This document shows positions 40,477 to 51,175 of a stretch of 54,648 nt of DNA, in pieces (position 1 is the first letter of the stretch; each line of letters starts with the position of its first letter). A program made the position numbers and the translations under genes. Origin of the DNA: Prorocentrum cordatum (Eukaryota; Sar; Dinophyceae; Prorocentrales; Prorocentraceae). The stretch covers positions 1 through 54,648 of the forward strand of contig CAUYUJ010006304.1 in assembly GCA_963575745.1 (NCBI GenBank), written 5' to 3'. The notes below the pieces were generated by a model. The model saw nothing but the letters and a program-made list of their open reading frames with translations, was not told the DNA's origin and ran no database searches.

Positions 40477-43400
40477 ATTGTGTTACTGTATCGGTACTCT
40501 GGCCAGCTCTCTTGGCCAGGGTTTTTGCATGAGCTGGTTCGGGATACGCGAAGCGTGATGAATAGGTGGGTCGTGCGTCGCAGCGTCGGCGTTGCTGGCG
40601 GCGGCGCTCGCCCACTGTGGCAGGTGTGGCATCTGGACGCTCGAAGGGCAGGCATCTCTGACTGTCTCTCTCCTGGAGGAAGCGAAGTCGTAGTTCCGAA
40701 TAGTCTCCTCCACCCTGCGCGCCCGCCAAGCGTCGGACAATGGTTGCGTGGTAGAGGTGCACTGCATGGCGGCTTCTCGCCGCGACGTCTCCCACTTGTG
40801 GAATTCGTTGACGACCGCTTTCTGGAACTCCTCCTCGCCGTGGATCCACGGGAGCTGCGCAGCGCGATGGACGAAGTCGTGGAAAGTTCGGAACGGTCGG
40901 AAGAGGATCATGATGTGCACGACGTAGAGGAACCATTCTTCCAACAGATCTGCGCTCTGCGGTCTGCCTGGTAGTTTGCCGTAGAGGATCGGCACCTTCC
41001 ACGGCTTATGCAGGCGCACGGAGGCGTAGTACGCGTACTGATACAGGATCGGTCCGTGTGGTTCGGCAGACGTAGGGTGGCCCCGGAGCGGAACTTTGTC
41101 ATAGGTGGCACTTACCACGGCTGTGGCTGTCCTCTGGCGATGGGCGCCGTCTTCGCGCCATTGCAGCGAGCCTGGCGGCGGCTTCTTCTGAACTGACGCC
41201 TTTGCATCGCAAGCAGCAAAAAAAGTACAGCGGGAAGTGCTCCATCTCATCCGGCCTGTGCGCGTAATCGAACTCGTCGAGGAAGTTCCTGGTCGAGGTA
41301 ATTGGCGCAGTGTAAGGTCGGGCACGTTTCGTGTCTGCGTGGATGTCGTCGCCACGTGATGCGGCGCACAACGCGCTGCGGATGCCATCATATAGCTTGC
41401 CGAAGAACACGGGGACGAAGGCATGGCTACTGTACGCGATCGGTTTCCCCAGCAAGTAGCTGATCATTGCGGGGAACCCTTTGTGCATTCTGTTGTTCGT
41501 CGCGGCAACCAGTGTATGCAACAACTTCCTGGCTTTCTCATGCTCGTCCACCTCCGCTGAAGTGCTTGCTGCGCGCGCGGCGCGTTCCTTCCTCTCCAGG
41601 GAAGCGGCTAGCGTCAGCTTCAGTCCATCCGCGTGCGGCTGTGCTTTCGATGAGTATGCCGAGGTGTAGTACTCGTGGTCACCCATGGCCTCCGCCATAG
41701 CAGTCTTTATCTCATGTACCTTGCATTCGTCTGGAGGCCCGTTCCCGGTCGAGGGCAAGTCGCAGAGGCGTAACAGGACGGCCAGGTCATGATTGCACTG
41801 AGGTCCCAGCATGATAGCGGGGTTGAGCCGGAAGTGGAAGGGGTGGTTCGTTTCTAGGGCGGGCAAGCCGACGTGCGGCGGGCACCGCAGAATGGGCGGC
41901 GGGCCCTGACCATCCCAGCGAGCGTGGAGTTCCAAGCCATGCTGCCGTTTGGCGACCTCTCTGCCACTCTTCTCGTCGCAGTGCCGAGCCCAGTGCCAGT
42001 AATGCATACGACAGAACCCTTTTTTCCCAATGCGTCCTTTGTAGCACACTGCGGGTTTGCATACGTGGTTGCCTGTCTTGCGTGTCCGAGAGAAAACCTC
42101 TTGGACAGCGCGTGCAGCCCATTGCCCATTGTCAACGCTGGAGTCGGACGAGAACGACGTTGGGAAGAACGCAAAATCTGGGACGTCGCCAATGCACGCA
42201 GTTGGTTCGACAGCTCCTCGACTTTGCTGCTGGGCGGTGTTGCTGGCAGCAGCACGGACACTTCCAATTTTGTCCCGCTGCGACTTGGTCAGCGGCAATA
42301 AAGGCAGCCGCCGCAAAACATCCATCCCAAGCGGTGAACCCGTGTAGTGTGCGAAGGCCTCCGTGCTGCGGAAAGTGATGGAAGCCACGTAGTGCCAAGT
42401 CCGCTTGAACGTGGTCTGCAAGTCGCCGTTTCGAAACAGGTCGTCTGGGTGCGAGAATCCGAGCAATCCGCCGCCGCGCTCTGGCGGCTATAGCGCGCGG
42501 GGAGCGCGCAACATTGTCGGCACGGGCATGCCGACTTACACGGGAGCTTTACTCTGGCCAAGGGGGTGCGGCGCCAGGTTCGGCGCGCGCGGCGGAACCG
42601 CGGGCCCGGGGAGCACATGGCAGGGCCGCGCACTGGAAGGCGAGACCCGTATCCGCAGATCTACGGCTTCCACCGAAAAAGCTGGTCCTGTGGATGACGA
42701 TCGGGCGTGCCAAGGCGCCTGGGAGGTCCCCGTTCCGACGTTTTCATAGACCAACGACGGAATGTCCCTGGGTGCCCGGATGCCGAGACGTGAGTAAGTC
42801 GACTTCCTGGGGGGCGCGGGAGAGGAGGAGGGGGGAGGCGGGAGTGCCGAAGGCAATTGCATTGAATGAGCATGTGGACGTGAAGAGCTTTGCGCATTTG
42901 TTCTTCCACGACGCCCAAGTACGCCCTGACGTGGCCAAAGATGCCCGGCAAAGTGTTCGCAGCGATGCCATCGCAGTGGAGGTTGTCGGGGGTGTCAGTA
43001 CAATTAAATAAAGTGCGCATGACGAGGCGCACTGTCCAGTGGAAGACACGCGCGGCGATGAGCGGGTCCTGCGACACGAGGGTGTGCAAGGCTCGCGGGT
43101 CCGCCTGGTTGAAATCGGCCATCCATTCTGCGGCCTCAGTCTCGCTCATGTCAAGAGAGAACTCACGGGCAACGGTAAGGTCGCCTTGCGTCAGAAGGAC
43201 GGTCAGGGGGCTCCGAATGTCGCGTGGGTTCAGTGTGAAAAATAAGGATGAGCACCCAGACCAGACGCGCAGAGCTCGGAATCGCCACATGAATCCGTCC
43301 CGTTCTTCGGCGGAGCCCCGGACGCGTCGGAGCACGAGGTTCATCCTCTGGGCGGCGTTCCGGACGACAGGATCGAGACCTTTTTCTCTGAGAAGCTCGC

Positions 43401-46400
43401 GGACGCTGGTGGCGTCGCCTGCTGCGGCGGCAGAAGAAACGAGGCCTTCGGCCGTGAGCTTCGTGAGTGCCTGGGCTTCGTCTGCCGTCATGCCAGTGAC
43501 CCCACCGTGGCCTGTGGATTTGACGTGGGCCTCCACGTTGGCCATCTGGTCCCGCCGCAGGAACGTGTTGAAAACGGTGGCTACGAATTCCACGTCTCGC
43601 CGCCAGCGCGTCGCATCGGCCCGAGTGAACAAACCCTTCGCCCATTGGGCAGAAGGAAGGCGAGTCGTTCTCCGCGGGCACGTCTCCTGACAGTCCCCGC
43701 GCGGGAAAAGGCGGACGAAGCAAGCGCCCCAGAACGCTTCCGTCCGGGATGACACGAACTGATCGCCGTGAGTGATTTTCACCGGCGGCATCTCGGACTT
43801 CTCTCCCGCGGCCCACTTTTCCAATTCCTTTCGGACATGGGCGCTGGACATCCGCTGCATGGTGTCAACTGCTTGGGCGAGTGCCTCGTTGTGCCGCATC
43901 TTCTTGTGGGCGCGTGCGGACGGGTCCGTGTCGCTGGAAAGCTTGCTGATCTCGTCGTGGAGGCGCTGTGCCACTTCGAAGTTCTCCACGACTTGCGTCC
44001 AGAGTCGCAATGACGTAACGTCGTCCATGCCACCATTCACCACTGCTGCACTAGTGTCCTCGCGCACATCACTCTGGTCGTGAACGGGATCGGTGCCATC
44101 TCCGCAATCAGCAGGCCCCTCTGAGGCCACGGAGGCTTTCGCCGCAGATGCCGGTGTCGCCGCAGCGAGCACCTCCCTTGGAACGCCTTCGGTGCTCCCA
44201 ATACTTGTCTTGTAAGCGTCCAAGAGGTTTTCGAACATAGCGTGCAAAGTACCGTCGCGCCAAGTGTCGTGGTGCCTGGTGGCGAGCATGACTGCCCAGT
44301 TGTTCGAGGAGAGCCATCGAAATGCGTCGCGCAGGCGCCTCACCGACACTTGCAGTTCGGGATGTCGACGGAGATCGTCGGTTACGGCGCCTACGAACTG
44401 CACCAGCATGGTCTGGGCCAGCGCGGCTGGCAGCATGCCCAGAGCCGTCAGCGCAGCGTCAGGGCTCTGCGGGTAGGCTGCGACGTTTCCCTGGTGGCAC
44501 GTCGGCGCCGTGGATGTAGCCGCGGGAGCGTAGGACCTCTTGTCCAGGAACACCCGCTTCGCGCTGACATATATTTTGGCGAGGTTCGCGACCTTCCCCT
44601 CCGCGCACGTCAAGTCGTCGAGTTCACGCGGGTCACGTCCGCGCCACATGCCGTTGATCAGCGCGGCGGGAGGCGCGCGAACACGGGGGCGGCGTCGTTC
44701 GGGGGGGCCGCCGAGTTCCCGCAGTGCAGCGACGCAATGCTTGCACATCCACGCCGTCGTGCCAGCACCATCGGCGGCGTCGCTCGTGTCGGAGGAGAGG
44801 ATGCCCTTGCGGTAGACCAACCACCTGCAGTCTGGATTCCCCGTCGGCGAGGAGATAGAGTCGGCCTCCAAATCGGCTCTCACAGCGGCCGCCCAGCAGC
44901 GCACTCGTTCTAGCCAGCTTTCCGCTGCAGCGGTATTTGCGAACCCCAGGGTGCTCTCTTCGTCCTTTCGGCAAGCGTCCACGTTTTCCTGTGCTTCGTG
45001 TAGGCGGTCGGCTACGCAGAAGATAATCTCCATGTACCTGTCGATGCTGAACACATTGTCCAATTGGGCATACCATTCCGCTTTGTGCGTGGTCCAGGTG
45101 TCGGCGGGCCAAGACAGCCATTCGGGGCACTCTTCAGTCGATGGCGTTGGTATGTGCACTCGCTGTAGTTTGCATCGTCGTTTCTGCCGTGCGCATATCG
45201 CGCACGGTGCCAAGGCGTAGCTGTCGTCGGTCATGGCGTCCTTGAAAGCGGCCAACCGTGCCCGAACGATCTGGGGACTGATTGGAGTGGGCCATGTCGC
45301 TAAGGAATGTTGTAGCACGACGCGCCGATATGACTCCAGTACATCACCGGCAGGATCGATCAGATCGCTGTGCACTTCGCACAGGTGCGCTGATAGGTGG
45401 TCCGCTGGCACTGTCGAGAGACACAATGGGCAGTGGTCTGGGTCGGTGAATTCCGCTGTGGTTTGGTACGGCGGTAAGGCTGCATATGGAGCATCGTCAT
45501 TCGTGATCCACTGCAACGCAGGCTCTGCGCCCGACCACGTTTGCGCTGGTGGCAGAGAGTCCAGGTACGATGCACTTTCGTCCTGCACCAATTTAGAAAG
45601 CACGGCTGGCGACTGCCCCGCGAAACAGGGCCTGCAACAGTGCATGTAACTCCTTTCGTTCCGTGCTGGTCTCTCTTTGCATATGATGCATACGTCCCCG
45701 GCCAGGGTCCAGCACGTGTCGCACAAGGCAGCGGAGTCTTGGAAATGCGTGGAACACAGATTGCACATACGGACATACCGAGGGCAATTCGCCGATGCGC
45801 ACGGTAGCCAGGCAACCACCAGTGGTTGTTCAGTGGCAGGATCTACCGTCCGATAGCAGTACCCGCAGGCGGGGTCGTCAAAGTGTCGTCGGCACAGCCC
45901 TGATTGCCGTTCTTCGTCACTGGTGTGCGTTGGGCACCACAGGGCGAGGTCGTCGCACATGGTGCAGCCAGCGAGTGGTGCGTTGGGAGGTGGTAGCTGC
46001 CGGCACACGTCGCAACAACGTTTAGTCGCACACGTCCAGCAAGACCGTTAGTTGGTGTATTGTGTGTGTGCTGTGGTCGAGGTGCAGTATCTACACAGGC
46101 GCCCTTCTGCAATCCAGCACGTTTTACACGTGTCTTTGACAGAAGACGTTGCGCATGTAAGACATAAAGAAAATGACGAGCGGCACGCGGGCGTCGAGCA
46201 TGTCGCATTGGTGACAGAGGCACTGGGGACCAGCGCGCAGCACAGCGCACACGAGATGGTCGTGGACGCACACGAATGGCACAGACCCAGGGCGCGCTCT
46301 TCGGCAGTGGTGTGAGTGGGGCATCTCATTGCACACAATTTCGCAATTGCATGCGCCTTCGTGGTTCTATTGTCACAAGCAGTGCATCGCAACGGATTGC

Positions 46401-46710
46401 CTTCCTGGTTGAACCACGTGCAGCCGTCGACGTGGCAACTTCGTTGTCTGGCGCACGGCTTGCACATGGTTTTGTTCACAAGCTCGCGGGATAGGCCACA
46501 GAACTTGCACGTGGACTTCCGGGCCGCTTGCTTCTCGTTGTACGCGTCTGGGAAGAGCGTGCGGTAGCAGCCCTTGCAGTAGCCGTCGTAACCGGACTGG
46601 GCGAAAGGAGTAGTCTTCTTCGCCTCATGGCGTCCACGGCACAAGGGACGGTTGCCAGACATCAGCGGTCGAGCAAAAACGCCGTATATGGGGAACTCTG
46701 GCCAGAACAC
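40477..46710 (-). pseudogene. Helitron Rep protein with cysteine-rich N-terminus
   Basis: Segments: 46,710-46,048 (221 codons, ending in TAA), 46,008-42,862, 42,466 to about 41,150, and about 41,150-40,483. The first two share one frame across the TAA and carry about ten CxxC pairs (CKFCGLS, CRYC, CDVC, CIICKE, CEL-type), a zinc-finger head. A DUF6570-like segment (INGMWRGRDPRELDDLTCAE) follows. The Helitron-like N domain runs from WGACFVRLFPRGDC, through FFTLNPRDIRSPLTVL and LPGIFGHVRAYLGVVEEQM, to KALHVHMLIQ, the HUH motif, ending at 42,862. After the insertion it resumes at LGFSHPDDLF. It then reads LELHARWDGQGPPPI and HEYYTSAYSSKAQP, the likely two-tyrosine catalytic motif (near residue 267 of that frame). 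The last frame has MILFRPFRTFHDFV, conserved between Rep and helicase. Nicking and rejoining of ssDNA is the known role. Broken copy. Confidence 0.75.
42467..42861. other. ~395-bp insertion next to the HUH motif
   Basis: Separates HVHMLIQ (ends 42,862) from LGFSHPDDLF (starts about 42,466), which are contiguous in related Rep proteins. The borders carry no GT-AG pair in the needed phase; five bases (GCAAT/ATTGC) are inverted at the two ends. GC-rich, no ORF of its own. Intron with unusual borders or small mobile element. Confidence 0.55.
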
Positions 46711-48779
46711 GGTTGTTCACGGCGCGCGGGCGGATGCTCAGCGCCGGGTGTTGGTCACCAACGTGGCCGAGTTGGAGCCAAAAAACGACGGTATGCACAT
46801 CTGGCGCGCACGCGGTCAGCTGTTGGAAACGACTTGCGTTCACCAGCTGACGCACGGCGATATGCCAAATGATCGACTGTTTTTTTCGATCCGCCGCTGC
46901 GCATGGGTGGCAGTGCAGGCATGGGCGGTGTGTGCACCATGGCGGACCCCCCCGAGTTCTTGCACATGAGTCTAATTGCGTGCACTATCGTGTCTCTCGA
47001 CGGACCGTGGGCGCTTGGAGGGGCTTCGGGAGGTGTTCGAAACCCTGAGTGCGGCGAAGCTCCCAGCCTCCAGAGATTCAGAGATCTTTCTTCCGAGCTC
47101 CAGGTGTGGTGACAATGCAGCGGCATTCCTGGAGGCATCAAGATATCACAGAAGAGATCCCGAAAGTGATTCACGTCCCCTGAAGAACGTGAAGGGGCTC
47201 TAGAAGAAACGCTAACGAAGCGTTGAACTGTTTTCCAGAGGGCCCGAGAAGCTCCGACACTGGACGGATTGGGCGGAGCCCCAACCTGGCCCAAGCGGTC
47301 TTCCGGAAAGAATCAAGACAATCTTAAAGAGCATCATCATTTCGGTTATGGCTTACTCAGGCCACGGGACACGAGGTGTCACATGTTACGTTTTGTTGTG
47401 CGGTGCTGGCGCAATCGCCAGGCAGGGTGCTGAGCTGGCATGGCGGCGGAACTTGCCGCAGGCAGCTGGAGTAAGCTGGAATGGATCTGGTAGCCTGGAT
47501 CCACGACCATTGCTTCAAGTAGGAAAAAGGGGAGGAGGAGGAGGAGGGGGAGGGCGGAAGAGGATGAAGAGGAGGGAGGAAGAGGAGGAGGAAGAGGAGG
47601 ACGAAGGGCGGTGTCCTTTCACGGGGGGGTGAAGAAACGTGTCTCCGCGGCCCTCCAGGGGCCCACGCCTTTGTGACAGTACGCTTTTGGAAGTACAGAT
47701 CAGCGCACGATTCACACAATCGGCTCACAGAGGCCTCCACGCGAAGGAACGCGTGTTGGACGCGCTCACGCCGCGGAATATGAATCAATACGTATGACCG
47801 GGCGTCATCAAGTCGAATCGCTCATCATGGATGTTTTACAAATTCGGATCACCAAAGAGGGCTGACTGCCACGCGTGCGCACGGGAGCGCGGCAACCATT
47901 GCCAGGACCCCCGCGAGCGGGGAAGGGTCGTTAGCCACGCAGCACAGCCACAAGCCATCTCAAAACGGGGGCTGCTGGACAACGCCAACCATGTACGGCA
48001 GGCTCCCGTCGCGACGACGTCGGCGCTGGCTTCTGAGACCGCGTGGATCGGTCGACCTTCAACGATCGGGACTTCTCGATGAGCCGGATCGTTCAACATA
48101 TGACGATCCCGGACCATGGGCGGCGTTCCACCTTGAACGCCCGCGGCGCGGAGGAGGAGGGAGGGAGGACGAGGAGGAGGAAGAGGAGGAGGACGAGGAC
48201 GAGGAGGAGGAGGAAGGGGAGGGGGAGGAGGAGGAGGTCCTCCCAGGGGCCTTCCGCCCCGGATCCGTCGCCGACGGAGGAGGAGGAGCAGCAGGAGAAC
48301 GCCAAAGAGGTAAGTCCGGGCATCGACTCGAAATGAAGTCCAAGGGCCAAAGGAATGTGGCATCGCATGCCGCAAACCTTCATGGGATGACTGCGACGGT
48401 TGGCGATGTTTTTTTCACGTTGCGCATCGGGAACACAACAGCCCTAGGAGGCAGGCCGGTTCAAGGTCCCACCTCTTTTTGTTCTGTTTTTTGGTTAGGG
48501 GCTGCTCTTTAAAATGCGGGTGATGCTCCGCGCCGCCATCACAAAACAAAGCTACGCGCAGGCACCCAACAGAAAGAGGCACGGTGTGACAGAACTCCAA
48601 TTCTGATTGTGTGCGGAACGGGGTTCGCCCGTGCGACGTCGTGAAGTGATACTACTAGGGCTACCGAGAGAAGCAGTCTTCGGCCGATAAGGGTTTTTTC
48701 TTGGGGAAAGGTCAGGGGGGGTCGATTTGCGATGGCTCTTGGTTCTGTGGTGTCTTCGTGCCTATCATTGTCGCGCACA
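46711..48779. other. Region upstream of the Helitron Rep; no gene assigned
   Basis: 46,755-47,294 is open on the minus strand (179 codons) just upstream of the Rep frame and could be a 5' extension, but its composition is not convincing. 47,519-47,600 and 48,145-48,240 are GGA-rich. A plus-strand frame, 47,991-48,512, reads SGLLDEPDRSTYDDPGPWAA followed by a long Glu run from the GGA repeat; I cannot support it as a gene. Confidence 0.4.
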
Positions 48780-49039
48780 TCTGCCCGTCTGTCTATCTTT
48801 GTATATATCGATTTCCATTTGTACTATTGTTCGAAATCCCTATCGTATTACGTATATGTATCAATATATCTAGACATGATTATATGTACGCATGTATGTG
48901 TACATGCTTGTATATACATATATATACACCTGTCCATAAACCGGTCGTTCAAAAGGTAACCATATATATATATATATATATATCAAAATATGTCTTCACA
49001 CATACATGTTCGACTAATATGTTTGTATAGGTATATGTC
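48780..49039. other. AT-rich island with (TA)n run
   Basis: About 260 bp much richer in A+T than the surroundings, with TATATATACA, GTATATGTATCAATATATCT and an (AT)n run at 48,961-48,982. It directly abuts the 12-nt minisatellite. Confidence 0.8.
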
Positions 49040-50875
49040 AACCGGGACATCCATCAAGATAAACATGACGGCACCCATGAAGGCAACCATCGGGGCAAGC
49101 ATCGGGACAACCAGGAGTACAAAATCGGGACAACCATCGGGGCAAACATCGGGAGAACCATCGATACAAACGTCGGAACAACCATCGGGACAACCATCGG
49201 GGCAACCACCCGCACAACCATCGGGGCAACACCATCGGGGCGACGAACAGGACAACCATCGTGACAACCGTCGGGACAAGCATCGGGACAATACGTATCA
49301 ATCGGGACAACCATCGGGAGAACCATCATATCGGGACAACCATCGGGACAACCATCGGTACAACCATCGGGACAACCATCCGGGCAACCATCGGGACAAT
49401 CATCGGAACAACCTGCGGGACCCATCTGGACAATGATCGGATCCACCATCGGGACATTCATCGGGAGAACCATTGGGACAACCATCCGAAACAACCATCG
49501 GGAGAATTATCGGGAAAACCATCGGGACAACCATTGGGACAAGCATCGGGTAAACCTTCGGGACAACCATCGGGAGGTTCATAAGGAGGCCCATCGGAAC
49601 AACCATTGGGACAACATGTGGGACAACCACCGGGACAACCATCGGGACAACCATCGGGAAAACTCCTATTGATCGGGACAACTATCAGGAGAACCGTCAC
49701 ATCGGGAGAATCGTTGTGTCCAACCATCGGGACAACCATCGGGACAACCATCGGGGCAACCACCCGGACAACCATCGGGGCAACATACAGGACAACTATC
49801 GTGACAACCATCGGGACAAGCATCGGGACAACACGTAGCAATCGGGACAACCATCGGGAGAACCATCACATCGGGACAACCATCAGGCCAACTATCGGGA
49901 CAACCATCGGGGCAACCATCCGGGCAACCATCGGGACAACCATCGGAACAATCTGCGGGACCCGTCTGGACAATAATCGGATCAACCATCGGGACATTCA
50001 TCGGGAGAACCACTGGGGCAACCATCCGAAACAACCACCGTCGGGACAACCATCGGGAGAACAATCGGGAGAACCATCGGGACAACCATTGGGACAAACA
50101 TCGGGCAAACCTTCGGGACAACCATCGGGAGATACATAAGGACACCCATCGGGACAACCATTGGGACAACCAGTGGGGCAACCACCGGGACAACCAGCGG
50201 GACAACCACCGGACAATCATTGGGACAACCATCGGGAAAACCCCCATTTATCGGGACAACCATCAGGAGAACCGTCACATCGGAACAATCGTTGTGTCCA
50301 ACCATCGGGAGAACCATCGGGCAAACCATCGGGACAAACATCGGGACAACCACGGGGAGAACCATCGGGGCAAACATCGGAGGAACCACTATCCATCAGG
50401 ACAACCATCGGGGCAGCCATCAAATCGGAACAGTCATTGGGCCAACCATCGGGAGAAGCATCGGGCAAACCGTCGGGACAAACAACAAGGCAACCATCGG
50501 GACAAGCGTCGGAACAATCATCGGGACAACCGTCGGGGCCACCTTCGGGGCAACGATCGGGACAACGACCGGGACAACCATCGGGGCAACCGTAGGATCA
50601 ACCATCGGGAGAACCTTCGGGACAACCATCAATAGAATCACCAGGACAACCATCGGGTCAACGATCGCCATCGGCAGAAACATTGGGACAACATTCGGGA
50701 CAACCTCAGGACGACCATCGGGGCGCCCGTCGGGACAACCATCGGGACAAACATCGGGGCAACCATCGGCGCCCATCGGGAGAACCATCGGGAGAACCGT
50801 CGGGAGAAACATTGGGGCAACCATCGGGACAACCACCGGGACAGCCATCGGGACAACATCAGCACAACCTGGAAG
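49040..50875. repeat. CATCGGGACAAC 12-nt minisatellite with higher-order repeats
   Basis: About 150 units of CATCGGGACAAC with variants (GGGAGAAC, GGGGCAAC, TTGGGACAAC). Because 12 is a multiple of 3, every frame is open for long stretches and codes SGQP, TIGT or DNHR repeats, which are not genes. Distinctive unit strings recur about 545-565 bp apart: for example ...GCGGGACCC(A/G)TCTGGACAAT at 49,412 and 49,957, and ATCAGGAGAACCGTCACATC at 49,684 and 50,262. Confidence 0.95.
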
Positions 50876-51175
50876 GCGCGCTTGGGGGGGCGACCTTTAG
50901 GGCTCCATGGGCACGAACCAAAACCGAAACCGATGTTCCTGTTGGAATCGCTTCCGCCCACATTCCTTCCAACCGCCGATGTACACTCATGGGGGGCGGC
51001 CCCGCATTAGAACGGCACGGGCCTGGCAGAGGCGGTGGTTGAGGACGGGCCATGGTTGGATGGCGGAATGCACGAGGGATGTAAGAGGGCGGGGCAGAGA
51101 CGAGAATCAGAGGGTGGAAGAGGGGCAAGCACTCGGGAGGCGCGGCGAAAACAGAAGAGATGCGTCGGGGCAGGT

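Larger units (their letters stand above)
35914..46710 (-). mobile_element. Decayed Helitron: Cys-rich head, Rep, PIF1-like helicase, OTU domain
   Basis: Read on the minus strand from 46,710 to 35,914, the segments encode, in order: a cysteine-rich zinc-finger region, a Helitron-type Rep with HUH and two-tyrosine motifs, an SF1B PIF1-like helicase, and an OTU-type cysteine protease domain. This is the Rep-Hel layout of Helitrons; OTU domains are known in some Helitron lineages. The copy is dead: TAA at 46,048-46,050, an insertion at about 42,467-42,861, a frame change near 41,150, minisatellite sequence at 40,120-40,350, a frame change inside Walker A at 39,326, an inverted-repeat insertion at 37,782-38,001 and a frame change near 36,540. 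Helitron ends (5' TC, 3' hairpin plus CTRR) were not identified. The element may reach the RPA-like gene at 52.9 kb. Confidence 0.75.

Noticed and set aside
46755-47294. 179-codon minus-strand ORF as the true start of the Helitron Rep
   Set aside because: Different composition and no cysteine pattern; the Rep frame has its own Met codons at 46,710 and 46,659.
47991-48512. 173-codon plus-strand ORF with a Glu run
   Set aside because: The acidic run is the translation of a GGA repeat; the rest shows no family resemblance.
49040-50875. CRISPR-like repeat array
   Set aside because: Units are 12 nt without unique spacers, in eukaryotic-type satellite DNA.
49040-50900. Long open frames on both strands coding SGQP, TIGT or DNHR repeats
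   Set aside because: They follow from a 12-nt tandem repeat; every frame is open and none has a non-repeat domain.
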